Below are positions 1-7,834 of a stretch of 64,000 nucleotides of DNA, piece by piece; position 1 is the first letter of the stretch, and each line of letters opens with the position of its first letter. The stretch lies in NCBI RefSeq assembly GCF_000620625.1, contig NZ_JIAW01000003.1, forward strand, positions 454,480 through 518,479. The letters are read 5' to 3'. A model generated the notes under the pieces. It made no database searches, had not been told where the DNA came from, and saw only the letters and a program-made list of their open reading frames with translations. Origin of the DNA: Mycobacterium sp. URHB0044. GTDB taxonomy: Bacteria; Actinomycetota; Actinomycetes; Mycobacteriales; Mycobacteriaceae. A program made the position numbers and the translations under genes.

Positions 1-31
1 ATGGGCCGCCCATCAGCGCGGACCTCCTGTC

Positions 32-1117
32 TCACCAGTCATCGTCGACCTCGTCACCCAAGTCGTATTCGAGCGCGGGTGGCGGCGCCAGCGAGGCGGT
101 GGTGCCTCCGCCGCCCTCACCGCGTTGACCCATCATGCCCATGGGGCCGCCCATGCCTCCGCCCACCGGCGCCACCCCGCCGACGGCCATGCTGCCCGCA
201 CCCGCAGGCCGCACCGCGACGTCACTCGTGGTGGCTCCCACCAGATTCGCCATCATCGGAGTCTGCGCCGGGGAACCACCCGATCCCGGGAGGGACGCAG
301 CCTTCACCATGCCGGCACCGCCACTTGCCCCCGAGCCGCCGGCCAACGGGTGGTTGGAGAAGGCGGGGAAGGGACTCGTCCCCATGGCCCCACTCGAGCC
401 TCCCTTGCCCCCGAACATCGACGTGATCTGCTGCAGCGGTTGTGACACCTGCTGCATGAGCTGTTGCGGAGCCTGCGTCACCATTCCGCCGAGCTGCTGC
501 GCCAGCTGCCCGCCCATCTGGCCCATCTGCATCATCATCTGCATCGCCTGCTGTGAACCCTTGTCCGCCGCCTGCGACGCCTGCGCCGTACCGGGAGGGG
601 CGCCGGGGTTGGGAGTGCTCGGTGGCACCCCGAGCCCGTTGGCCAGCTCGGCCGCGTTCGCGTTCACGTAGGCGATGTTCTGCGACAGCCCCATCTTGAT
701 GCGGCTCTGGATCAGCTCCTCGGTGTTGCTGACCACCGCCGACGCGGCCTGAAGCGCCATGCATTCCTGCTGCACCTCTTCAGCCGTCGCGTTCACGAGC
801 GCCTTCGTCTTCGCGACGCTGACTTCCATGGCCTGCAGTTTCAGCGCGATCGCCGCCGCGTGGGCGGCGTTTGCCTCGTGGCCGGCGATGATCGTGGTGG
901 CCTCGCCCGCTGCGGCGACGGAACCAACGCCGGTCCATTGCGCCGCGAGCGACTCCAGTTGGCTCTGCTGCAACGGCACGACGGATCCCGTCAGCTTCGT
1001 CGCGAAGGCCGTGTATTCCGCCGCCGCCGCGGCGAGCTGCTCTTCCTCGACGTTCGGCCAGGCAGGACCAGTCACCGTCTGCGACCCATACGGGCTCACG
1101 TCGGCTTGCAATCCCAT
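32..1117 (-). CDS. PPE68-tailed ESX-type protein, orphan
   Basis: The protein is 361 aa. The C-terminal half closely recalls the tail of ESX-1 PPE68 (Rv3873): a QPLQQITSMF stretch, then SNHPLAGGSG, a SLPGSGGS segment, a VRPAGAG/GGVAPVGGG region and an acidic end closing in DDDW. The first ~140 residues are Ala-rich and helical with a WTG turn (QWTGVGS), as in WXG100/PPE helical hairpins, but there is no Pro-Pro-Glu near the start. I chose ATG at 1117 because GGAAGGGGAG sits just upstream; the longer ORF reads into non-coding-looking sequence. No esx, ecc or PE gene is adjacent, so it is an orphan. A secreted type VII substrate is inferred; the exact role is unknown. Confidence 0.72.
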   Translation of the reverse strand: MGLQADVSPYGSQTVTGPAWPNVEEEQLAAAAAEYTAFATKLTGSVVPLQQSQLESLAAQWTGVGSVAAAGEATTIIAGHEANAAHAAAIALKLQAMEVSVAKTKALVNATAEEVQQECMALQAASAVVSNTEELIQSRIKMGLSQNIAYVNANAAELANGLGVPPSTPNPGAPPGTAQASQAADKGSQQAMQMMMQMGQMGGQLAQQLGGMVTQAPQQLMQQVSQPLQQITSMFGGKGGSSGAMGTSPFPAFSNHPLAGGSGASGGAGMVKAASLPGSGGSPAQTPMMANLVGATTSDVAVRPAGAGSMAVGGVAPVGGGMGGPMGMMGQRGEGGGGTTASLAPPPALEYDLGDEVDDDW

Positions 1118-1637
1118 GACACGGCTCCCCTTCCGCGCGTTCCGCTGTGAATCGAGATTACCGCCCGCTGGGGAAGCCGTGATGCACCAACGGAACGTCA
1201 GCCGCGCCAACGGCGGCACTGTCCGGGATTCGCCAATACAGCAAATACACCGCGAGGACGTTCGCCAGCCACGCGTCGGGGCCGTCCTACCAATATCCTT
1301 CCCAGGGGAAGTTTTCTGACACTCCAGGTGGCTGCGTGCTGGCAAGGTCGATGAAGCGCTCACCGGCGTCGGCGAGATGCGCCCTTCGCCGCCTCCCCGG
1401 TCGATGCTGCGACCGCTCGAACGATAGCCGGGGTGCCACGAAACTCGCCATCATCCAGGCCAAACACCCTATTGACGTGCTAGTCAATGCCCAGGATCGA
1501 CCTGGATGCGCCTTCCAGCGTGTTTGCGATCGCCGCCGAACTGCGGCCCGGCATCCGCGGGGAAGGCAAAGTCATCGGAGCGGATACCGTCCGCTTGGGC
1601 AACATCATAACGACACGAATTTAGTTTGCTGAAATCG
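1118..1637. other. Intergenic region, no gene seen
   Basis: About 520 bases lie between the PPE68-like gene and the promoter of the exported repeat protein. The only open frames are short, with no ribosome site or recognisable domain. It holds one perfect 6-bp inverted repeat, ATTGAC-N6-GTCAAT (1471-1488), that could be an operator, and nothing else I can support. Confidence 0.5.
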
Positions 1638-1666
1638 TTGCACAGCGTCGCAACGCGGCTTATGGT
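1638..1666 (+). promoter_or_regulatory. Candidate sigma-A-like promoter
   Basis: TTGCAC (1638-1643) and TATGGT (1661-1666) are separated by exactly 17 bases. They lie about 38 bases upstream of the exported repeat protein start. Motif and spacing fit a housekeeping-type mycobacterial promoter; not tested. Confidence 0.45.
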
Positions 1667-1704
1667 GAAGGCCGTCACACTTCCCAACTAGCAAAGGAAT
1701 GGCA

Positions 1705-2172
1705 ATGTCATTCATCCGCTCAGGTCTTCTTCTTGGATGTGCAGTGATCGGCGCCGGTGCCATCGCCCTCGTCGGCGCAGGTGCGGCAAGCGCCGATAGC
1801 GGCATCAACCTCACGCCCGGCAACAACGGTTTGCTCAACGGCGGAACGGGCAACACCGGCATCGCCAACAACCTCCTGGGCCCCGGTACCGGGAACTTCG
1901 GCGTGGCCAACGGCCTGCTCGGCGGCTCGTTCAACCAGGGCATCGCCAACCAGGGCAATTTCAACAACGGCCTGCTCAACATCGGCGACATCCAAGGCGG
2001 CATCGCCAACATCGGCACCCTGCAGTCGGGCATTGCCAACATCGGTGCCGGCCAGGTCGGGGTCGCCAACGTCGGCTGCGCCAACGTGGGCGCCGTCAAC
2101 GTCGGTTGCGGAAACCTGGGCGCCGTCAACGTCGGCGACGGCCGCGTGGGCATTCTGCGGCTCTTCAACTAA
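1705..2172 (+). CDS. Exported pentapeptide/MPTR-like repeat protein
   Basis: A small protein of 155 aa. An N-terminal signal peptide (SFIRSGLLLG, then a long Ala/Gly/Val core) ends in an AxA-type site ASA before DSG, so the mature chain is about 120 aa. The rest is a run of near-pentapeptide units (NxGxxN; GIANIG, GVANVG, GAVNVG) resembling the MPTR repeats of PPE proteins or pentapeptide beta-helices. Two Cys occur in the last repeats (VGCANVG and VGCGNLG) and could form a disulphide after export. Start: AAAGGA at 1693-1698 is correctly spaced for ATG 1705; an in-frame ATG at 1699 overlaps that site. A strong hairpin follows the stop. Function unknown. Confidence 0.75.
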   Translation: MSFIRSGLLLGCAVIGAGAIALVGAGAASADSGINLTPGNNGLLNGGTGNTGIANNLLGPGTGNFGVANGLLGGSFNQGIANQGNFNNGLLNIGDIQGGIANIGTLQSGIANIGAGQVGVANVGCANVGAVNVGCGNLGAVNVGDGRVGILRLFN

Positions 2173-2202
2173 ACCGGCCGCAGTTCGGCCCGACTTCAGC
2201 AG

Positions 2203-2246
2203 CGACGCAAGGCTGCGGGTAATCCCTTACCTGCAGCCTTTCGTCG
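2203..2246. terminator. Long-stem intrinsic terminator, probably bidirectional
   Basis: A 20-bp stem (CGACG C AAGGCTGC G GGTAA against TTACC T GCAGCCTT T CGTCG) has a single C/T mismatch, one G-U pair and a TCCC loop. Only a short TTT follows, as is common in mycobacteria. It sits 30 bases after the repeat-protein stop and between two convergent genes, so it could serve both. Confidence 0.75.
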
Positions 2247-2403
2247 TTTCTGGGGAAGCTCCGAGGCTCAGCCGGGGATGAGACCGGACGTCGGCACAGT
2301 TCGATAGTGAGCACCCAATCGAGGATGTCGGGTGCAGGATCCAATTCTCACCCCGGCGCGCCCTGGTCTCAACATCGAAATTTGCTGCCCCGCAACAGAA
2401 TTG

Positions 2404-3594
2404 CTACGGTCCTTCCGTGTAGACGAGTGATTGTGCGTGGTGACGCAGGTCCAGAAGACGCATGTACTCGACATGCAGCGCTGCCCAGACATCCTCTTGC
2501 CGAAACTCTTTGAGCACCCGTTCCCGCCCAGACCGGCCGTGCCGACGACGTAGCTCCGGATCGATCAGGTACCGGCGGATCGCTTCGGTCAGCGCAGCTG
2601 CGTCCCGCGGTGGCACGAGCGTTCCCGTCACGCCGTCCTGGACAGCGTCGACGCAGCCGGGCACCTCGGTGGCGACAACGGGCAGCTCCATCGCGGCAGC
2701 CTCGAGCGGGGAGACGGGTAGGCCTTCACGGTAGGTCGGCAGCACAAATACATCCATCGCCGCGAACAACGGTGGGGTATCCCAATTTATCCCCGTCAAG
2801 TGAACGCGTGGATCCGTGCGCAGCAGTCTCTCGGCATCCGGAGGCAAAGGGTCTTGCGGCTCGAACGGGCCTACCACCAACATGTGCAGCTCAGGACGTT
2901 CTACGCGCAGGGTCTGCCACGCCTCGACCAGCTCAACGAGCCCTTTGTCCCGGACCACGCGGCCGACGAAACCCACCACCTCGGCATCGAGTGGGATGCC
3001 GTAGCGGCCACGTGCGTCGGCACGGACGGTCGCCCCGACACCGGCTGGGTTGAACACCCTGTCGGCTGAGACACCGTTGATGCTGCCGTGATGGAGAACC
3101 ATCATCTTGTCCGGCCTGCACAGCCCTTCCGCGACTGCAGCTTCACGCAACGAGGCACTGACACAGAAAACCTGGTGTGCCAGTAGACAAGACACCATTT
3201 CGGCCCACCGTAGAAGCCGCCGCTTCAGCCCGGTCGCCGTCATGAGCGGCAGGCCGTGCATGTGGTAGACCCGCACCGGCACCCGCGCCAGCCATGCTGC
3301 CACCATGCCGAGCAAACCGCCCTTCGGCGTGTGAGCGTTGACGATGTCTGGGCGCACCTCGCGCAACCAGCGCCACAGTCGGGCGATCGTCGCCATGTCA
3401 CGCAGCGGTGTGATCCGCCGTGGCATCTCCAGTCCGTGAACTCGGACGCCCTCGCGAGCGGCGAACTGGTCCAGCAGCTCACCAGGCGAGGAAAGCGCCC
3501 ATACGTCCATTCCCCGGGCGTTCAGGTAGCCGACCTGGCCATGGAAGAACGTGAGCGATCCAGGCACCGTGGTGACATGCACCAAACGAACCAT
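2404..3594 (-). CDS. Glycosyltransferase family 4
   Basis: A 396-aa GT-B fold glycosyltransferase. The N-terminal half has the acceptor-side Rossmann fold (VHVTTVPGS, RPDIVNAHTPKGG). The C-terminal half has the nucleotide-sugar region with GFVGRVVRDKG and the EGLPVSPLEAAAMELPVVATEVPG block carrying the E-x7-E motif. It probably transfers a sugar from an NDP donor to a lipid-linked or nascent glycan at the inner face of the membrane. It is monocistronic and convergent with the repeat-protein gene. Its role in the nearby polysaccharide locus is inferred from position only; donor and acceptor cannot be read from the sequence. Confidence 0.88.
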   Translation of the reverse strand: MVRLVHVTTVPGSLTFFHGQVGYLNARGMDVWALSSPGELLDQFAAREGVRVHGLEMPRRITPLRDMATIARLWRWLREVRPDIVNAHTPKGGLLGMVAAWLARVPVRVYHMHGLPLMTATGLKRRLLRWAEMVSCLLAHQVFCVSASLREAAVAEGLCRPDKMMVLHHGSINGVSADRVFNPAGVGATVRADARGRYGIPLDAEVVGFVGRVVRDKGLVELVEAWQTLRVERPELHMLVVGPFEPQDPLPPDAERLLRTDPRVHLTGINWDTPPLFAAMDVFVLPTYREGLPVSPLEAAAMELPVVATEVPGCVDAVQDGVTGTLVPPRDAAALTEAIRRYLIDPELRRRHGRSGRERVLKEFRQEDVWAALHVEYMRLLDLRHHAQSLVYTEGP

Positions 3595-3865
3595 GTAGAG
3601 AACCCCCGGACTTCATGCTGTGGCGCACCGGCATCGCGAGTGGCAGTGTAGGACAGAATCCGCGCCGGATAAATGGATCATTTCACCTATATGGAACCAT
3701 TCACAGGAATAGATCCTTTTACCCATGTGGGCCATTCAGGCGGTGGCAATTCTCCATCTTCTGCCACGATCAAATTCGCTTAAAAGCATATCCCTGGGCA
3801 TGGTCAAACACGATTGTGAACGTGTACGATGACCTCCACAACATTGAGAACCCAGTGGGGGATTT
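3595..3865. other. Divergent intergenic region, relatively AT-rich
   Basis: A 271-base gap between the divergent GT4 gene and the dioxygenase gene. It is clearly more AT-rich than its flanks, especially 3665-3800, as expected of a promoter region or foreign DNA. I see no gene and no convincing operator. Confidence 0.45.
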
Positions 3866-4906
3866 GTGCAGACCACACTCACTTCAAACGGTTGTGTCAT
3901 CGACCAGGATCCAGCCAAATTCGGACACTTTCGGGAATCGAGCGAGTACGCCGCCGATGGCGCCGTGCTGCGCGAGCGCCTGAGCGAGGATGGGTACGTC
4001 TTCCTGCGCGACGTGCTCGACAAGCATGTGCTGTTGCAGGTGCAGGGAGCTATCGCTGACGAGCTGAACCGCCTAGACGCGCTCGATCCCGACGGCGACC
4101 GCTCCGCTCATCTGTTCCCCGCGCGGGCCGGTCTGTCGCTCTACAAGGTGGCCGACAACATCAGCCATACCGAACGCCGTGCGCTGACGGGCCAGCCCGC
4201 GCTCCAAGCCATCTTCCGCGCCATTTTCGGCGAGGAGGCGAAGTCGCTCGACTACAGCTGGCCTCGAATCGCCGGCCCGGGTCGCAGCGAGCAGCCACAT
4301 TGTGACTGGGTCTTCATGCGGCGCGGGACGCCACGCCTGTACACGGCGTGGATTCCGCTGATGGATCTGCCGCTGTCACACGGCCCACTGATGATTCTCG
4401 AGAACTCACATCTCGACAATCCATACACCCGCGGCTACCTGCGGATGGATGCCGACGAACTGGGCTACTTCGACGCGATGCGCTTCAAGCACGGCACGCT
4501 AGTGCACGGCGGGAACTACAGCCGACGGCCCAATCGCGTTCGTGATGAATTCGGCACACGTTGGCTCAGCGCCGACTACCGACTGGGCGACGTGATCATC
4601 TTCAGCACGCGCGCAGTGCACGCGACACTCGACAACCGCAGTCAGGGTTTCCGCACGTCCATCGACGCGCGCTTCCAGCCTGCGAATGACGTCACCGATC
4701 CGCGCTTCGTAGGCCCGCATCCGACCGTCCACAGTGCGCGCGACATCAATATTTTCCAGCACGCACACAGGTTGACCGGGCGACAGGCAGACGGGCTCAC
4801 CGCGTTACGCGACAAATGGAAATTGCAGCGTCAGAGCGGACTGCTTCGACACTTCGGCCGCCACGGGCGTGGCGCCGACGGGCGCGCGGCGGGCTCGGCG
4901 ACATAG
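3866..4906 (+). CDS. Phytanoyl-CoA dioxygenase (PhyH) family oxygenase
   Basis: A 346-aa Fe(II)/2-oxoglutarate oxygenase of the PhyH family. The iron-binding facial triad is visible: H145 and D147 in QPHCDWVF and the distal H252 in RAVHATLDNRS, with R263 as the probable 2-oxoglutarate salt-bridge residue. Start is GTG at 3866 behind GTGGGGGATTT. It is convergent with the sugar acetyltransferase fusion (27-base gap). Members hydroxylate small molecules, lipids or sugars; here modification of an activated sugar or glycan is plausible from context. A second PhyH-family gene lies inside the polysaccharide operon at 18550-19482, but the two are not close in sequence. Confidence 0.85.
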   Translation: MQTTLTSNGCVIDQDPAKFGHFRESSEYAADGAVLRERLSEDGYVFLRDVLDKHVLLQVQGAIADELNRLDALDPDGDRSAHLFPARAGLSLYKVADNISHTERRALTGQPALQAIFRAIFGEEAKSLDYSWPRIAGPGRSEQPHCDWVFMRRGTPRLYTAWIPLMDLPLSHGPLMILENSHLDNPYTRGYLRMDADELGYFDAMRFKHGTLVHGGNYSRRPNRVRDEFGTRWLSADYRLGDVIIFSTRAVHATLDNRSQGFRTSIDARFQPANDVTDPRFVGPHPTVHSARDINIFQHAHRLTGRQADGLTALRDKWKLQRQSGLLRHFGRHGRGADGRAAGSAT

Positions 4907-4933
4907 TTGCGCTCGCGCAGTTGATCCAGACGC

Positions 4934-6850
4934 TCACCATTCTGGGAAGCTCATCGAAACGCTGCGGCGGTAGATCGGGAAGAAGTCGGTTGCGGCTGGG
5001 ATCGGATCGTCGTTCGTCAGACCGCTGAGCTCTCGATACTGCGTTTCGTTGGCGATGACGCGCAGGGTGCGGAACTTCCAACGCAGCGGCGAGAACCCGG
5101 CCTTGAACTTGAACACACCGTCGGCGCGCGCACCGACGCCACCACCAAGGTGCAGCCAGCGATGTCTGCGCGCATGCGCCCACTCGATTGCCTCCGCGAT
5201 CATCAACTTTGTCGCATGTGTCGAGGCATGCGCCTGGTCCATCGCGGAGAGGTGGTACTGCACGATTCCACTTTCCTCGAAGAACATCGAAGCAGCAGCC
5301 AGCTCACCCTCCCGCGTGCGTGCGAGAAACAGGTGACAGTTGTCAGACAGGTCTTCGCGCAGCTTCTCGAAGTACGCGCGGTCAAACCTGTATGCACTGA
5401 GCGCACCGACGCGGTGCATCGTCGCGTCGTAGAGCGCGATGAAGTCATCGAGGTTCTTGCAGGTGGGGTCATGCTCGACCATCACGCCTTTGCGCACCGC
5501 TTGGGCGATCTCGTTGCGATGCGTCTGGCGCATGCGCGCGCGGATCGTGGTCAGGTCGCCGTCGAGATCGATCGGAACGGTCTCACCGTGATCGACCAGC
5601 AGACCAAATTCGTTGAGCGGAAGCGTCGACGCGTTGAGCAGCGGATGCAGACGCATCAAGAAGGTCACGATCGATTCAGCTGCGAGTACTTCCAGAAACG
5701 CACCGGCGACCTCGCGGCGCTGCTCTGGCGCCGGGAGCTCGTTCCGCCGCCACAGCGCACCCGAGTATCCGTAGGGGCTGATTGCGTCGAACAGGTCCCC
5801 TCGGCCTGGTACAGGCCGGCGCAACAGCGGCACGAGCAGGCCGCACCCCGCGACCTCCAGCCATACCGCCAGTGGCTGCTCGTCCGTGTCCGCGTCGGCG
5901 CAGGCGTATTCGGGGCGGTGATAGATGTCGTGCTCCGTTTCGGCGAGCACCCGCGGCCACCAGGGATCGTCCGCAGTCAGCAGCCGCGCCGTCACCGAGA
6001 CCCGTGTTTCCCTGCCGTTGTTGATGCGCGCGTCGGTCGATCGTGTGGGCCGCGCAGGTATCCCGACGGCAATTGTGTGCGGCGGAATGTCATGGGCGAC
6101 GAGTCCGCCGCCGCCGACGACCGAGTACTCGCCAATTTTCGTGCCGGGCAGCATTGTGGCGCCGATGCCGAGCTGAGCGAAAGGACCAACCGCACAGTTG
6201 CCGCCGAGCGTCGCGTGCGGCGAAATATGCGCAAACGCCCCCACCACGCAGTCGTGCTCTATCACCGCCGACGTGTTGACGATCGCACCGCGCCCGACGA
6301 CACCGTCAGGATTGACCACGGCGAGCGGCATGATCACTGCGCCGTCCTCCACGATCGCAGACGGCGCGACCACTGCACTCGGATGGATCACGGTGACCAG
6401 CTCCGCCTGTTTGGCGAGACACAGCTCGGCTGTGCGTGCTCGCACGATGCTGTTTCCCACGCCGAGCGCAACGCGCGCATCCGGATTCACGTCGAGCCAA
6501 TCCGACGAGCCGAGCACCGGCAGACCGAGTACTTTCATGCTCTCGGACTTGGTGTCATCGACAAAGCCGGTGACCGTCTCACCGCATGCGATCAGGATGT
6601 TGGCCACGACTTTGCCATGCCCGCCCGCGCCGTACACGATCAGCGGCCGCGCATCCACACCACGCCCGTGGCGAAATAGTCGCGCGATCCGTTCCCGCGT
6701 CGCACTGGCGGTCACGCCGCTCTCGATCGCGTTGGCACAACCGACGAAGGGGCCAGGACCGTCCATATCACCGACGTCACCATGAGCTTGGACGCCCGCG
6801 ATCCGGTCTCCGACATCGCCACCCCTCGTAGTCGGCCGTCGGGCTGGCAT
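4934..6850 (-). CDS. Fusion: PglD/NeuD-type sugar acetyltransferase plus FemAB/GNAT-like domain
   Basis: A 638-aa fusion. Residues ~68-270 are a NeuD/PglD-family acyltransferase: a nucleotide-sugar Rossmann start VYGAGGHGKVV, then left-handed beta-helix hexapeptides (VVAPSAIVEDGAVI, GVVGRGAIVNTSA) and the catalytic-type His199 in VIEHDC. Residues ~285-638 are a FemAB/GNAT_6-like acyltransferase (DAISPYGYSG, MRLHPLLNAS, HLGGGVGARADG, FKAGFSPLRWKFRTLRV, FFPIYR) paralogous to the protein at 7835-8911. In bacillosamine synthesis PglD N-acetylates the 4-amino sugar, which would supply the missing step between the PglE-like and PglC-like proteins nearby. The first ~60 residues look non-native; GTG at 6658 (residue 65) is a credible alternative start. 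Confidence 0.82.
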   Translation of the reverse strand: MPARRPTTRGGDVGDRIAGVQAHGDVGDMDGPGPFVGCANAIESGVTASATRERIARLFRHGRGVDARPLIVYGAGGHGKVVANILIACGETVTGFVDDTKSESMKVLGLPVLGSSDWLDVNPDARVALGVGNSIVRARTAELCLAKQAELVTVIHPSAVVAPSAIVEDGAVIMPLAVVNPDGVVGRGAIVNTSAVIEHDCVVGAFAHISPHATLGGNCAVGPFAQLGIGATMLPGTKIGEYSVVGGGGLVAHDIPPHTIAVGIPARPTRSTDARINNGRETRVSVTARLLTADDPWWPRVLAETEHDIYHRPEYACADADTDEQPLAVWLEVAGCGLLVPLLRRPVPGRGDLFDAISPYGYSGALWRRNELPAPEQRREVAGAFLEVLAAESIVTFLMRLHPLLNASTLPLNEFGLLVDHGETVPIDLDGDLTTIRARMRQTHRNEIAQAVRKGVMVEHDPTCKNLDDFIALYDATMHRVGALSAYRFDRAYFEKLREDLSDNCHLFLARTREGELAAASMFFEESGIVQYHLSAMDQAHASTHATKLMIAEAIEWAHARRHRWLHLGGGVGARADGVFKFKAGFSPLRWKFRTLRVIANETQYRELSGLTNDDPIPAATDFFPIYRRSVSMSFPEW

Positions 6851-6999
6851 CTAGGTCACAGCCCTCGGTCAGGATCATCTCGCGTCCTGACCCGCCGCGC
6901 TAGAAATTGCTCGCAGTGCGGCGCTGTCCAGGTGAGGCAAACTGACCCCATGCCTGGGATCCTTGCGAGGGGCGTCATCGGCCCGTCGTTGGCACGCCA

Positions 7000-7584
7000 T
7001 TGACGACGCTTGCGGATGTCCTTCCGTGGTTCCTTCCCGGGTTGGCCATTGCCGCCGTGATCGCACTCGCCGTCGCGGGCCGTGTGGCGCGGCGGCTGCG
7101 CACGAAGAGTTGGGTGGCGTTCCTCCTCGTGACGAGCGCCGGCGCCGTGCTCGCGGCGACGATCCCGCCGAAAGAAGGTGGCTTCAGTGGCCGACCACCG
7201 GCAGCGGGTCGATGCGATTTCGGCCGCGTCGGGCTCGCGCCTCTGTCTGAGTATGTCCACCTTGGCGACACCAGCCTGAACCTCATTCTGTTCGTGCCCC
7301 TTGGTCTTGCGATCGGGCTCCTCGGTCGATCCCCCACCACGGCCCGGGTGTTTGCGGCTGCTGTCGTGCTATCGCCGGCCATCGAAGCCATCCAATCGCT
7401 GGTACCGATGCTCGGGCGTGGATGCCAGAGCCAGGATGTCGTCGACAACCTCCTCGGACTCGGTATCGGAGTCGTGCTTGGGGTGTTGATCTCAGTCGTG
7501 AGAACGGTGCGGGGCAGGAGGGACAGAGCTCGGGGAGCCCCACGCGAACCCGGCGCAGACGGTCGCCAGCCAGACCTCCTGTGA
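7000..7584 (+). CDS. VanZ-like family membrane protein
   Basis: A 194-aa membrane protein. A signal-anchor-like helix (FLPGLAIAAVIALAVAG) is followed by a second helix (WVAFLLVTSAGAVLAAT). The VanZ signature then appears in order: SLNLILFVPLGLAIG, a helix with SPAIEAIQSLVPMLGRGCQSQDVVDNLLG, and a final helix GIGVVLGVLISVV. The C-terminal ~30 residues are basic and cytosolic. The VanZ family is named for teicoplanin resistance, but the biochemical role is unclear; related proteins are common near cell-surface loci. The start is TTG at 7000 with no strong ribosome site, so it is uncertain. Confidence 0.7.
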   Translation: MTTLADVLPWFLPGLAIAAVIALAVAGRVARRLRTKSWVAFLLVTSAGAVLAATIPPKEGGFSGRPPAAGRCDFGRVGLAPLSEYVHLGDTSLNLILFVPLGLAIGLLGRSPTTARVFAAAVVLSPAIEAIQSLVPMLGRGCQSQDVVDNLLGLGIGVVLGVLISVVRTVRGRRDRARGAPREPGADGRQPDLL

Positions 7585-7834
7585 CTCGGGCGGGTGTTAC
7601 TGGCAACGCGACGGAGACGTCGAGGAGTTTCCCTCCTACCTGCGGTTGGGCCTGCTAGCGTGGGCGCGGCGTGGCCTGCTGTCGGGGGGCGACGTGAGAT
7701 TGGCGCAACACATCGACCACGTCTAACGATGAAGGCAGGACGGTGCGTACCGAGGACTTCCGGACGATCGACCATCTGACGCCCGAGGCGAAGAACGAAC
7801 GCCTTTCCGTTGACCCAGTCCCCACACTGACCTG
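7585..7834. other. Intergenic region, nothing assigned
   Basis: 250 bases between the VanZ-like gene and the FemAB-like gene on the same strand. There are no coding signs, no strong hairpin and no recognisable operator. Confidence 0.4.

Noticed and set aside
1287..1632. Short open frames in the 1.1-1.7 kb gap
   Set aside because: Neither strand gives a ribosome site or a plausible protein; probably chance frames in GC-rich DNA.
5150..6679. 509-codon plus-strand open frame
   Set aside because: Antisense to the sugar-acetyltransferase fusion, which shows clear motifs on the minus strand.
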